Shown piece by piece: positions 16,734 through 25,681 of a stretch of DNA of 64,000 nucleotides (position 1 is the first letter of the stretch; each line of letters opens with the position of its first letter). The notes below the pieces were generated by a model. The model had not been told where the DNA came from. It saw only the letters and a list, made by a program, of their open reading frames with translations, and ran no database searches. The stretch spans positions 62,001 through 126,000 of the forward strand of contig CAWADH010000006.1 in the NCBI GenBank assembly GCA_963780795.1. Direction: 5' to 3'. The translations under genes and the position numbers were made by a program. The DNA comes from DATJGR01 sp963780795 (GTDB lineage: Bacteria > Pseudomonadota > Gammaproteobacteria > Pseudomonadales > Azotimanducaceae).

Positions 16734-17876
16734 TCAAGGACCTATGTTGCTCATCACGACGCATCCACTTGCGCCGAACATTCCGCCGACACCCAGGCAC
16801 AACGAGATCTCCGCACCTGGCACCTGCGCGGGCGCGATACCGCGCAGCTGACGCACGCTCTCCTGTAACGCGTACATGCCGTACATCCCCGAGTGCATGT
16901 ACGACAGGCCGCCACCATTCGTGTTGAGGGGCAGTTTGCCGCCGGGACGCGTGTTGCCTTCCCAGATGAAGCTCGCCGCTTCGCCGCGCTGACAGAAGCC
17001 GAGATCCTCGAGGCCATAGATCGGCAGATGCGCGAACGCGTCATAGATCATCATGTGGTGCACGTCGTCGTGACTGATGCCCGCCGACTTCATCGCGCGT
17101 TGCCCTGCCACCCGGAACGCCCGCGAGCTCGTCAGGTCTTCCATCTGGCTGACCATCGGCGTCTCGACACTCTCGCCGGTGCCGATCACGTAGACGGGTT
17201 TGCGTGGAAAGTTTGCCGCGCGTTCGCCCGAGACCAGAATCAATGCACCACCGCCGTCTGTAACGAGACAGCATTCGAGCAAATGGAATGGGTACGCGAT
17301 CATGCGCGACTTCAGCACGTCCTCCACGGTGATGAGCTCTCGAAAACTCGCGCGCGGATTCTTCGATGCCCATTCGCGCTGCACGACCGCGACCATCGCG
17401 AGTTGCTCGTGTGTCATGCCGTATTCTTTCATGTACCGCAACACCGGCAACGTGAACATCGTCGGCGGACCGACCACGCCGTACGGCGCCTCGAACTGTC
17501 CGGCGAGCGTCGCGCTGCCACCACCACCGCGAAAGTTGCCGGAACCGATGCGCGACCGCCCGCTCTCACCGTGCGTGATCAGCACCGTTTCGCACAAACC
17601 CTGCTGAATGGCGGCCACGGCATGACGCACGTGGATCATGAACGAGCAACCGCCCACCTGCGTGCCGTCGACCCACTCCGGCGTGATGCCGAGATAGTGC
17701 GCGATGGCGGTCGGTGATTCGCCGGCGGTTGCTACACCATCTATATCTGCTGCGGTGAGTCCCGCATCCGCCAACGCATTGAGCGCAGCGTCGGCGTGCA
17801 GCTGCAGCTGGCTCATGTTCGGAATGACGCCGAGTTCGGTCGTCTCCGCGGCGCCGACGATCGCGACGGAACTCAT
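16734..17876 (-). CDS. SCP-x/lipid-transfer-type thiolase
   Basis: 380 aa thiolase-like protein without the N-terminal signatures of FadA-type enzymes. SSVAIVGAAETTELG and VGGCSFMIHVRHAVAAI (Cys in the nucleophile region) and GGLSYMHSGMYGMYAL (conserved His-Gly region) place it with the SCP-x/lipid-transfer thiolases that cleave branched or sterol side-chain 3-ketoacyl-CoAs. Its last codons overlap the start of nothing, but its own ATG overlaps the preceding DUF35 gene by four bases (17873-17876). These two proteins usually act as a complex. Steroid or branched acyl-CoA degradation is inferred. Confidence 0.85.
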   Translation of the reverse strand: MSSVAIVGAAETTELGVIPNMSQLQLHADAALNALADAGLTAADIDGVATAGESPTAIAHYLGITPEWVDGTQVGGCSFMIHVRHAVAAIQQGLCETVLITHGESGRSRIGSGNFRGGGGSATLAGQFEAPYGVVGPPTMFTLPVLRYMKEYGMTHEQLAMVAVVQREWASKNPRASFRELITVEDVLKSRMIAYPFHLLECCLVTDGGGALILVSGERAANFPRKPVYVIGTGESVETPMVSQMEDLTSSRAFRVAGQRAMKSAGISHDDVHHMMIYDAFAHLPIYGLEDLGFCQRGEAASFIWEGNTRPGGKLPLNTNGGGLSYMHSGMYGMYALQESVRQLRGIAPAQVPGAEISLCLGVGGMFGASGCVVMSNIGP

Positions 17877-18289
17877 CGTGCACCTCCGGTCGGCGTGAAC
17901 AGCGGCAACGCGATGTCGTCGGAGACACGCTCGAACGTGACGGTGAGTGGCATGTCGAGCTGCAACGCATCCGGCGTCTGATCACAACCGACGATGTTGC
18001 TCATCATGCGCGGGCCTTCCTCCAGTTCGACGATGGCGATCGCATAAGGCGCATCCCATGCCGGATGCGGCCGTTGATTGATGACGTAGCTCAACAAACG
18101 CCCGCGTCCGCTCGCCTTGAACACCCGCACCGAACGCGAACTGCACGATGGACAGAACGGACGCGGCGGAAAGTAGACGTGATCGCATTCCGAACAACGC
18201 TGCAGTCGCAACTCGCCGGACTTCGTGCCGTCCCAGAAATGCTGTGTCTCCGGTGTCGGCCGCGGCAGCGGTCGGCTCTCCTTCGTCAT
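17873..18289 (-). CDS. Zn-ribbon/OB-fold DUF35 protein, thiolase partner
   Basis: 138 aa. An N-terminal rubredoxin-like zinc ribbon with CSEC and CPSC knuckles (residues about 33-52) is followed by an OB-fold (VRVFKASGRGRLLSYVINQ, then YAIAIVELEEGPRMMSNIVG). DUF35 proteins bind CoA esters and form complexes with SCP-x thiolases, as in ChsH2 and related steroid-pathway proteins. Translationally coupled to the downstream thiolase by an ATGA overlap. Confidence 0.88.
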   Translation of the reverse strand: MTKESRPLPRPTPETQHFWDGTKSGELRLQRCSECDHVYFPPRPFCPSCSSRSVRVFKASGRGRLLSYVINQRPHPAWDAPYAIAIVELEEGPRMMSNIVGCDQTPDALQLDMPLTVTFERVSDDIALPLFTPTGGAR

Positions 18290-18360
18290 CGTGTTCGCTC
18301 CGTCAAATGGCGCGCGAGTATCTCAAAGCGTTTCCGAAACGCGCAAGGCAACCGACGGAT

Positions 18361-19197
18361 TCATGCAGATGCGATCGGCGGCAACGCGCTCCACCAGTCG
18401 AACGCGTCATCTGCGACCGCGAGGAACTCGGGATTCAGCAACGACTCTTTCGTGTTGTAGCGCAGCGGCTCGTGATCGAACGTCATGACGGTGCCGCCGG
18501 CCGCTTCGAGCACTGCGTGCGCCGCGGCGATGTCCCATTCCGAAGTGGGCCCGAGTCGCGGATAAAGATCGGCGCGACCCTCCGCGAGAATGCAGAACTT
18601 CAGCGAACTGCCGACCGGCGTTCGATTCACCGAGTTGAATCGTTCGGCGAGCCCTTCGATGAATGCTTCGAGCCGCTCGCCACCGTGGCTGCGGCTGGCA
18701 ACAACCACGAGTTCCCGCGCGCGATCCATTCGGCGCGCGTGCATCGCCGTCGTGCCGCGCTGATCGCGGCGCTCCGCCCGACGCTCGGACACGTCTCCGG
18801 TGTAGACAATTTCCTGCGCCGGCACACCGACGACACCGAGCGTCGCCTTGTGACCGTCGATCAGCGCGATGTTCACGGTGAACTCGCCGTTGCGATTGAC
18901 GAACTCCTTCGTGCCGTCGAGCGGATCGACCAACCAGTAGCGGCTCCACGCGCGACGCGTCGCGAAGTCCGGCAGGTTCGATTCTTCGGACAACACCGGG
19001 ATATCCGGCGTCAGCCGATTCAGCGCAGCGCGGATCGCGTGATGCGACGCGAGATCGGCCTGGGTCAGCGGTGATTGGTCGTCTTTGGTGACCACGTCGA
19101 AGTTCGACGCGTACACCTTCATGATCTCGCGACCGGCGTCATTGACGATCTCGACGAGCGCGTCGACCAGGTGTTTGCGGTCTTTAATGTCGGGCAT
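18361..19197 (-). CDS. cysQ: 3'(2'),5'-bisphosphate nucleotidase CysQ
   Basis: 278 aa inositol-monophosphatase fold. Motif 1 with the metal-binding acid is VLSEESNLPDF, motif 2 is WLVDPLDGTKEFVNRNGEF (metal-binding DxxDGT), and motif 3 is SEWDIAAAHAVLEAAGG. CysQ hydrolyses 3'-phosphoadenosine 5'-phosphate, recycling the by-product of sulfate assimilation. Divergent from yrfG with about 60 bases between. Confidence 0.9.
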   Translation of the reverse strand: MPDIKDRKHLVDALVEIVNDAGREIMKVYASNFDVVTKDDQSPLTQADLASHHAIRAALNRLTPDIPVLSEESNLPDFATRRAWSRYWLVDPLDGTKEFVNRNGEFTVNIALIDGHKATLGVVGVPAQEIVYTGDVSERRAERRDQRGTTAMHARRMDRARELVVVASRSHGGERLEAFIEGLAERFNSVNRTPVGSSLKFCILAEGRADLYPRLGPTSEWDIAAAHAVLEAAGGTVMTFDHEPLRYNTKESLLNPEFLAVADDAFDWWSALPPIASA

Positions 19198-19258
19198 GCG
19201 TTTCTCGCGTGGTAACCGATGGCGTCGGCGTCGGATCGAAGCGCGCTAGTATAAGGAC

Positions 19259-19918
19259 ATGTCAGCAATCAATTGGAACGACATCGACACGGTGCTGCTC
19301 GATATGGACGGCACGCTGCTCGATCTCAACTACGACAACGTGCTCTGGAACGAACGGCTGCCAGAACGTTATGCGACACACCACGGCGTGACCGCTGACA
19401 TGGCGCGCACGACACTGGAACGCCATTTCGTCGAGACGCGCCACACGATCGAGCACTACTGCCTCGATTATTGGGCGCGCTTCACCCAACTCGACATGCT
19501 GGCGTTGCATCGGGAGCTCACGTACCTCATCCGTTATCGACCGCACGCCGAGGCATTCCTCGATCGGCTGAAAGCAACCGGACGACGCGCGGTGTTGGTG
19601 ACGAACGCACATCGCGGCGGCCTTGCCATCAAAGACCAACTCACCGGCTTGACCGGCCGTCTCGATCACGCAGTGTCATCGCATGATTTTCGCGCGCCGA
19701 AGGAGTCCGCCGAATTCTGGCTGCGCCTGAACGACGCGCTGCCGTTCGATGCATCGCGCAGCGTGCTGATCGACGACAACGCCGCGGTACTGGACGCGGC
19801 GGAACGTCACGGCGTCGCTCAGCTGGTCACGGTGAGCCAACCGGATTCCGGACGTCCGCCGCGCGAGGCACTCGCACACGCGGCGTTCAACGGTTTCGAC
19901 GAGATCATGCCGCCGTGA
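19259..19918 (+). CDS. yrfG: HAD-type GMP/IMP nucleotidase YrfG
   Basis: 219 aa HAD phosphatase. Motif I LLDMDGTLLDLNYDNVLWNE carries the nucleophile Asp and acid-base Asp; motif II is VLVTNAH; K in SHDFRAPKES is motif III; LIDDNAAVLDAA is motif IV. The LDLNYDNVLWNERLPE cap signature is characteristic of YrfG, which dephosphorylates GMP and IMP. The same yrfG-hslR-hslO order occurs in enterobacteria and supports the call. The next gene starts 4 bases inside this one. Confidence 0.88.
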   Translation: MSAINWNDIDTVLLDMDGTLLDLNYDNVLWNERLPERYATHHGVTADMARTTLERHFVETRHTIEHYCLDYWARFTQLDMLALHRELTYLIRYRPHAEAFLDRLKATGRRAVLVTNAHRGGLAIKDQLTGLTGRLDHAVSSHDFRAPKESAEFWLRLNDALPFDASRSVLIDDNAAVLDAAERHGVAQLVTVSQPDSGRPPREALAHAAFNGFDEIMPP

Positions 19919-20343
19919 AGGACTCGTCGAACGACTCGTCGAACGACCCGGCAAAGGTGCGGCTCGACCGCTGGCTGTGGGCTGCCCGTTTCTATAAAAC
20001 GCGCTCAGCCGCGAAGGATGCGATCGACGGCGGCCGCGTGCATTGCGGCGGACAGCGCGCCAAACCATCGAAGGAAGTCGGCGTCGGCACCGAACTCGAA
20101 ATCAGTCGCGGAGAGAGCGACTACACCGTCGTCATCACCGCAATCGCGCAGCGTCGCGGCAGCGCGGCTGAGGCCGAGCGTCTTTACCGCGAAACGCCGG
20201 AGAGCGCGGAACGGCGCGCCGAAGTTGCGAAGCAACGACGCCTGCTCGGCCCGATGAGTGCGCCGCAGATGAGACCCGACCGGCGCGATCGCCGCGAGCT
20301 GATGCGCCTGAAGCATTCGAATCCGGAGGCAGACGAATTTTGA
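19915..20343 (+). CDS. hslR: ribosome-associated heat-shock protein Hsp15 (S4 domain)
   Basis: 142 aa from GTG 19915, overlapping yrfG by four bases. The S4 RNA-binding domain covers residues about 14-75: VRLDRWLWAARFYKTRSAAK, then AIDGGRVHCGG. It is followed by a basic tail (KQRRLLG...RPDRRDRRELMRLK). Hsp15 binds free 50S subunits carrying nascent chains after heat shock. Sits directly before hslO, which starts inside its stop region. Confidence 0.9.
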   Translation: MKDSSNDSSNDPAKVRLDRWLWAARFYKTRSAAKDAIDGGRVHCGGQRAKPSKEVGVGTELEISRGESDYTVVITAIAQRRGSAAEAERLYRETPESAERRAEVAKQRRLLGPMSAPQMRPDRRDRRELMRLKHSNPEADEF

Positions 20344-21224
20344 GTTCCGATCAGATCCGCGCGTTCACATTCGACGACGCACCGATCCGCGGTCGCATCG
20401 TGCGCCTGACCGATGCATGGCAGACGATCCGCGCGCGGCATCGGCACGACGCAGCCGCCGAGCAGTTGCTCGGTGAAATGGTCGCGATCGTCGCGATGCT
20501 CGCGCAAGGCATCAAGCTCGACGGCAGCGTGATGCTGCAGATCCGCGGCAACGGATCGGTGAGAACGGCAATGGCCGAATGCGTCGATCGCACGACGCTG
20601 CGCGCCATCCTGCGTGAGGGCGATGCGGGAGCGACCGAACGCGCGCGCGTCGGCGGCGCCGGCCAGCTCGCGATCACGCTGAAGCCGCATCGAGGTCAGA
20701 TGTATCAGGGCATCGTGCCGCTCGAAGCCGAGTCGGTGTCGCGTGCGGTCGAGACCTACTTCGACACGTCGGAGCAACTCCCCACCCGCGTCTGGGCGAC
20801 CGCGACTCCATACACGGCAGTCGGGCTGATGCTGCAGCGGATGCCGGATCCGCAGCGCGCGCGACCGCCGCAGATCGAGCAGATCGCAGAAACCTGGCGG
20901 CGCGTTCAGATGCTGGCCGATACGGTGACCGATCACGAACTGCAGACGTTGCCCGCAGATCGGTTACTGATACGGCTCTTCAACGAAGAAGCCGTCCGAT
21001 TGCAGCAGCCGCTCGACCTCGAGTTCGGTTGCACCTGCTCGCGGGAACGCACCGCGAACACGCTGCGGATTCTCGGCCGCGCCGAAGTCGATGACATCCT
21101 GGCGCAGGAAGGTCGGATCGAGGTCACGTGCGAGTTCTGCGGTGCGAACTATCGCTACGATCCAATCGACGCGCGATTGCTGTTCGAACCGCTCGCCGCA
21201 GGGTTTCCGAACTCACCCCAGTAG
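20340..21224 (+). CDS. hslO: redox-regulated chaperone Hsp33
   Basis: 294 aa from TTG 20340, overlapping hslR by four bases. The C-terminal redox switch is intact: CTC (CxC) in LEFGCTCSRERT and CEFC (CxxC) in VTCEFCGANYRY, the four zinc ligands that form disulfides under oxidative and heat stress and unlock holdase activity. The N-terminal domain has the usual RGRIVRLTDAWQTI and VAMLAQGIKLDG segments. Confidence 0.93.
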   Translation: MSSDQIRAFTFDDAPIRGRIVRLTDAWQTIRARHRHDAAAEQLLGEMVAIVAMLAQGIKLDGSVMLQIRGNGSVRTAMAECVDRTTLRAILREGDAGATERARVGGAGQLAITLKPHRGQMYQGIVPLEAESVSRAVETYFDTSEQLPTRVWATATPYTAVGLMLQRMPDPQRARPPQIEQIAETWRRVQMLADTVTDHELQTLPADRLLIRLFNEEAVRLQQPLDLEFGCTCSRERTANTLRILGRAEVDDILAQEGRIEVTCEFCGANYRYDPIDARLLFEPLAAGFPNSPQ

Positions 21225-21353
21225 CCGCGCGTCGCACACCTGTGCTTCGCACAACCGCGTTACAACCCGGATCGCCTGCGGAGAGGGCGTTTGGCATAAT
21301 ACGCGCCCCCGAAGCCCCTCCACCCGCATCGCAGTTCGAGCACCCGATCCGCC

Positions 21354-22916
21354 ATGGCATTAGACATCGACACCACGCGCCGCAAACACACGTACACGGA
21401 GCTGTCCGCGGCGGAACTCGCCGAGCTCGCGTTGTTGCGCGGCGAGGGCCAATTCGCAGCGAACGGCGCGATCGTCGTGAAAACCGGCAAGCGCACCGGC
21501 CGATCGCCGAAGGATCGCTTCATCGTCAAGGATCGCACCACCGAAAATACCGTCGATTGGGGTGCGGTGAACCAACCGGTGGCGCCTGAGGTGTTCAACG
21601 CGCTGTGGGATCGGGTGCAGGCTCATCTGGCAGGTGCCGAAACGTTCGTGTCGCGTCTGCACGTCGGCGCCGATCCGCAGCACTACCTGCCGATCGAGGT
21701 GACAACCGAGTACGCGTGGCACGCGCTGTTCGGCCGCGCACTGTTCATTCGCCCCGACGTATTCAATCCGAAGTCGAAAGGGCTGTGGCAGGTCGTCAAC
21801 GCGCCCGGCTTCACCTGCGTTCCGCTGCGCGACGGCACGGCCAGCGACGCGACGGTGATGATCAACTTCGGCGAACGCAAGGTCTTGCTCGCCGGCATGC
21901 GCTACGCGGGCGAGATGAAGAAGAGCATGTTCTCGGTGCAGAACTTTCTGCTGCCGGAAGTCGATGTGCTGCCGATGCATTGCTCCGCGAACGTCGGCGA
22001 CGATCAGAGCGTCACGCTGTTCTTCGGGCTGTCCGGCACCGGCAAAACGACGCTGTCAGCCGATCCAGGTCGCTATCTCATCGGCGACGACGAACACGGC
22101 TGGGGTAAAGGCACCGTGTTCAATCTCGAAGGCGGCTGTTACGCGAAGTGCATCAACCTCACGCGCGAACACGAGCCGGTCATTTACGACGCGATCCGTT
22201 TTGGCGCGATCGTCGAGAACGTCACCATCGATCCGGTCACGCGCGAGCCGAACTACGCGGACTCGAGCCTCACCGAGAACAGCCGCGCCTGCTATCCGCT
22301 CGACAACGTCGTTGCGCGCATCGTGGCGAATCGCGGCGGCGAACCGAACGCGATCATCTTCCTGACGTGCGATGTGAGCGGCGTGCTGCCGCCCGTGTCG
22401 GTGCTGTCGACGGAGGCCGCGGCGTATCACTTCCTTTCCGGTTACACCGCGCAAGTGGGCTCGACCGAAGTGGGGTCCACCGAAGCGTACAAGGCGACCT
22501 TCTCCACCTGCTTCGGCGCGCCGTTCTTCCCGCGCCCGGCCGGCGTCTACGCCGATCTGCTGATCAAGCGCATCAATGCCTTCGGCTCGCGCGTCTACCT
22601 CGTGAACACCGGCTGGACCGGCGGCGGCTTCGGGGTCGGCCAGCGCTTCAGCATCCCGACTACGCGCGCCATCATCCACGCCATCCAGAGCGGCACGCTT
22701 GCGAAGGTCGCGACGCGCCACATCGCCGGACTGAATCTGGAGATTCCCACTGCGGTTCCCGGCGTCGATCCGCAGATCCTCGATCCGCGCGCGAGCTGGG
22801 CGGACAAAGCGGCTTACGACGCCGCCGCAAAGGGGCTCATCGGAAAGTTCGTCGAGAACTTCAAGCGCTTCAAGGTCGACTCGAAGATCGTCGCCGCGGG
22901 TCCGTCCGCCTCCTAG
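21354..22916 (+). CDS. pckA: phosphoenolpyruvate carboxykinase (ATP)
   Basis: 520 aa. Converts oxaloacetate plus ATP to PEP and CO2, the first gluconeogenic step. The kinase P-loop GLSGTGKTTLSADP, the upstream MHCSANVG metal-binding stretch, IGDDEHGWG (kinase-2-like) and the N-terminal KTGKRTGRSPKDRFIV are those of the ATP-dependent class. Stand-alone gene; the upstream region ends in GGCATAAT, a plausible -10, about 55 bases before the ATG. Confidence 0.95.
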   Translation: MALDIDTTRRKHTYTELSAAELAELALLRGEGQFAANGAIVVKTGKRTGRSPKDRFIVKDRTTENTVDWGAVNQPVAPEVFNALWDRVQAHLAGAETFVSRLHVGADPQHYLPIEVTTEYAWHALFGRALFIRPDVFNPKSKGLWQVVNAPGFTCVPLRDGTASDATVMINFGERKVLLAGMRYAGEMKKSMFSVQNFLLPEVDVLPMHCSANVGDDQSVTLFFGLSGTGKTTLSADPGRYLIGDDEHGWGKGTVFNLEGGCYAKCINLTREHEPVIYDAIRFGAIVENVTIDPVTREPNYADSSLTENSRACYPLDNVVARIVANRGGEPNAIIFLTCDVSGVLPPVSVLSTEAAAYHFLSGYTAQVGSTEVGSTEAYKATFSTCFGAPFFPRPAGVYADLLIKRINAFGSRVYLVNTGWTGGGFGVGQRFSIPTTRAIIHAIQSGTLAKVATRHIAGLNLEIPTAVPGVDPQILDPRASWADKAAYDAAAKGLIGKFVENFKRFKVDSKIVAAGPSAS

Positions 22917-22980
22917 GCAATCCCCTGCCGATGGCGCTACGCTTCGCCCCCCTGGGGGAAAAAGAAGGGAGTGGGTAGCG

Positions 22981-24561
22981 ATGGCATCGCAGCTCAAAAA
23001 CCGTATCGATGCGCTGGCCGTTCACCGCGAGGGGCGTTTGCTCGCGCAACTGACTCGCGGCATCGAAAAGGAAAGCTTGCGCGTTCTGCCCAGCGGCCAC
23101 CTGTCCCAGGCACCGCACCCAATTGCATTGGGTTCCGCCCTCACGCATCCGCTCATCACCACCGATTTCTGTGAGTCGCAACCGGAGCTGATCACCGCCG
23201 TGCACACCACGGTGGAAGGTTGTCTCGAGGAACTCGGTGACATCCACCGCTTCGTCTATCACTCGCTCGACGACGAACTTCTCTGGTCCTCCAGCATGCC
23301 GTGCATGCTCGGACACGACGATCAGGTTCCGATCGCCACTTACGGCCAATCCAACGTCGGCCGCACCAAGAACATCTATCGCCGCGGACTGGGCGCACGC
23401 TACGGCCGTCTAATGCAGACGATCTCCGGCATCCACTACAACTTCTCGATTCCGGAAGCGCTGTGGCCGGTCATCGCCCAGATCCAGGGCAAGCAGGACA
23501 GCCGCGCCTTTCGCGACGATGCGTACTTCGGTCTGATCCGCAACTTCCGCCGGCATTCGTGGCTGCTGATCTATCTGTTCGGCGCGTCGCCGTCGTTGTG
23601 CAAGTCGTTCGTAAAGGGCAAGCCGCACAATCTCGACAGTTTCGACGAGGGTTCGCTGTTCGTGCCGCAGGGCACGTCGTTGCGAATGGGCGGTCTCGGC
23701 TATACCAGCGACGCCCAGTCGAACCTGCACGTCTCGTACAACTCGCTGGCCCAGTACGCACACTCGCTGCTCGACGCGATGACTCGACCGTACCCGCCGT
23801 ACGAGCGAATCGGCGTGAAGGTGGGCGGGGAATACCGGCAGCTGTCGACCACGCTGCTGCAGATCGAGAACGAGTTCTACGGCACCATCCGGCCGAAGCG
23901 CAGCATCGGCAAGAACGAGCGCCCGATTGCCGGGCTGATCGCGTCCGGCGTGGAATACGTCGAAGTGCGCTGCATCGACCTCAATCCGTTTCTGCCGGTC
24001 GGTATCGATGCGGAGGAGATCCGCTTCATCGATACGTTCCTGCTGCACTGTCTGCTGAGCGACAGTCCGCCGGACAGCAGCGCCGAAGCGCGCGAGATCG
24101 GCGGCAACCAGCAACGCATCGTCGAAACCGGCCGCAAGCCGGGCGTCACGCTCGGTCGCGGCGGCGCGGAGGTACCGATGCGCGATTGGGCGGCCACGTT
24201 GATGAACGAGATGCGCCCCATCGCCGATCTGTTGGATAGCGCAGGCGACACCGATCTGCACATCGCATCCTGGAAGGAGCAGAACCTGCGCCTCGACGAC
24301 GCGGATCGGACGCCTTCGGCGCGCATTCTCGCGAGCATGCGGAAGGCGCGCGTGCCGTTCTTCCGGTTTGCCATGAACCAGTCGATCCTGCACAAGGGCT
24401 ACTTCGTGGCGAACCCGCTGAGCGACGAGAAGCTGCAGTATTTCGAATCGCTGGCAGAACAGTCGCTCGACGAGCAGCGCGCCATCGAAGCGGCCGACCC
24501 GGAAACGCTCGACGAGTACCTGGCGCACTACATGGCGGCACCGTCGATCGGAGGCGCGTGA
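22981..24561 (+). CDS. gshA: glutamate-cysteine ligase
   Basis: 526 aa, length and pattern of the proteobacterial GshA type 1. LLAQLTRGIEKESLRV opens the ATP/glutamate site, TTDFCESQPELIT and YGQSNVGRTKNIYRRGLG follow, and EVRCIDLNPFLPVGID is a family signature. It joins glutamate and cysteine, the first step of glutathione synthesis. GGGAGTGGGTAGCG precedes the ATG. Overlaps acpH by four bases. Confidence 0.95.
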   Translation: MASQLKNRIDALAVHREGRLLAQLTRGIEKESLRVLPSGHLSQAPHPIALGSALTHPLITTDFCESQPELITAVHTTVEGCLEELGDIHRFVYHSLDDELLWSSSMPCMLGHDDQVPIATYGQSNVGRTKNIYRRGLGARYGRLMQTISGIHYNFSIPEALWPVIAQIQGKQDSRAFRDDAYFGLIRNFRRHSWLLIYLFGASPSLCKSFVKGKPHNLDSFDEGSLFVPQGTSLRMGGLGYTSDAQSNLHVSYNSLAQYAHSLLDAMTRPYPPYERIGVKVGGEYRQLSTTLLQIENEFYGTIRPKRSIGKNERPIAGLIASGVEYVEVRCIDLNPFLPVGIDAEEIRFIDTFLLHCLLSDSPPDSSAEAREIGGNQQRIVETGRKPGVTLGRGGAEVPMRDWAATLMNEMRPIADLLDSAGDTDLHIASWKEQNLRLDDADRTPSARILASMRKARVPFFRFAMNQSILHKGYFVANPLSDEKLQYFESLAEQSLDEQRAIEAADPETLDEYLAHYMAAPSIGGA

Positions 24562-25178
24562 ATTTCCTGGCGCACTGCGCGCTGTCTGTTTCGCGATCGG
24601 GCGTTCCAGAAAACCCGCAGTTCGTCGTAGGCGGGTTTCTCGGCGACTTCGTCAAAGGCGCGGTTCCGTCGCAGTTGCCGCCCGACGTTCAAACCGGTAT
24701 CCGGCTGCACCGCCGCATCGATGCGTTCAGCGCCGTGCAAGACGACATCAAGACGAGCATTGCCCGCCTTCCGGCGCCGACGCGACGGCTCGCGCCGGTG
24801 TTCATCGATCTGGTCGCCGATCACTTCCTGGCGCGGCATTTCGAAGCCGTTCACGGCGAGCCACTCGCGGCGTTCTCGTCACGCGTCTACCTGATTCTCG
24901 AGCAACACGAGTCGTTGTTTCCCGGCGACGCAGTTCGCTTCTCGCGCTTCCTGCGCGATCGAGATCTGCTCGGGCGTTATGTCGACATCGATCCGATCGA
25001 GCGCGCGTTCCGGCGGATCGCGGAACGGCTGGGCCGTGGGGAAGCCGTGCACGAATCGATGGCGGCATTGCGCGTCGACTATCGCGAGTTCGAAGACGAT
25101 TTTCTGCGTTACTACCCCGCGCTAAAGGCGCACGCGAGCGATTGGCTCAACGAACGGCTGGGCGCGAATTCGGACTGA
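24558..25178 (+). CDS. acpH: acyl carrier protein phosphodiesterase
   Basis: 206 aa from GTG 24558, overlapping the gshA stop as GTGA. Metal-site motifs of the DUF479/AcpH group (HD-like fold) are present: MNFLAHCALSVS, GGFLGDFVKG, GIRLHRRIDAFSA and FIDLVADHFLARHF, with histidines and aspartates positioned for metal binding. AcpH removes the 4'-phosphopantetheine arm from ACP. Confidence 0.85.
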   Translation: MNFLAHCALSVSRSGVPENPQFVVGGFLGDFVKGAVPSQLPPDVQTGIRLHRRIDAFSAVQDDIKTSIARLPAPTRRLAPVFIDLVADHFLARHFEAVHGEPLAAFSSRVYLILEQHESLFPGDAVRFSRFLRDRDLLGRYVDIDPIERAFRRIAERLGRGEAVHESMAALRVDYREFEDDFLRYYPALKAHASDWLNERLGANSD

Positions 25179-25182
25179 CGCG

Positions 25183-25581
25183 TCAGTGCTGCACGACGAA
25201 GTTGCTGAACACCAGATCCTCGATGACGGGCTCACCGCTTTCGCTCTGCATGATGTCGCGCAATTCAGCGAGCGCCTGTTGCCGGATCTTCTCCCGGCCG
25301 TCGCTGGACGATACCGCGGCATCTTCCTGGCGTGAAAACAGCAGCACGAGCGCGTTGCGCAGCGCCGGCGTGTGGTACTTCAACGCCGCTTCGCCTTCCG
25401 CGTTCGCGACCTTCAGCGTCACATCCGCTTTGAGATAGGTCAGCCGTCCGGTCTTGGTGACGCCGAAGTTAGTCACGAACGCAGGCTGCAGGGTCACGTA
25501 CTTCACGCCGCCGCTCTCCTCGGCTTCCGCAGCAGCGAATGAGGCGACGAGACCGAGAAACAGAGTCAGTAGGGCGCGCAT
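25183..25581 (-). CDS. FliL-family protein with signal peptide
   Basis: 132 aa. N-terminal signal or anchor (MRALLTLFLGLVASFAAAEA), then the FliL domain: LQPAFVTNFGVTKTGRLTYL, ADVTLKVANAEGEAAL, and RNALVLLFSRQ with the C-terminal REKIRQQALAELRDIM helix. FliL modulates stator function near the flagellar basal body. No other flagellar gene is nearby, and the N-terminus looks like a cleavable signal rather than the usual cytoplasmic-start anchor, so this may be a periplasmic FliL paralogue. Confidence 0.75.
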   Translation of the reverse strand: MRALLTLFLGLVASFAAAEAEESGGVKYVTLQPAFVTNFGVTKTGRLTYLKADVTLKVANAEGEAALKYHTPALRNALVLLFSRQEDAAVSSSDGREKIRQQALAELRDIMQSESGEPVIEDLVFSNFVVQH

Positions 25582-25681
25582 CGAGAGTTCCGCCGGTGAT
25601 CGACTTCCGAAGAATAGTTGACGCCGGCGGACCGGCCAGTAACCTCACTGGCCCGCGCAGCTGCAGCAATGGGAAGCATCG

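Noticed and set aside
16637..16927. 96-codon plus-strand ORF just inside the LexA box
   Set aside because: It is mostly antisense to the thiolase gene, has Arg/Ser-rich shadow composition and no ribosome-binding site.
22921..22980. CCCCC/GGGGG palindrome between pckA and gshA as a terminator
   Set aside because: Loop would be two to four bases, and it is followed by A-rich, not T-rich, sequence on the plus strand; no minus-strand gene needs it.
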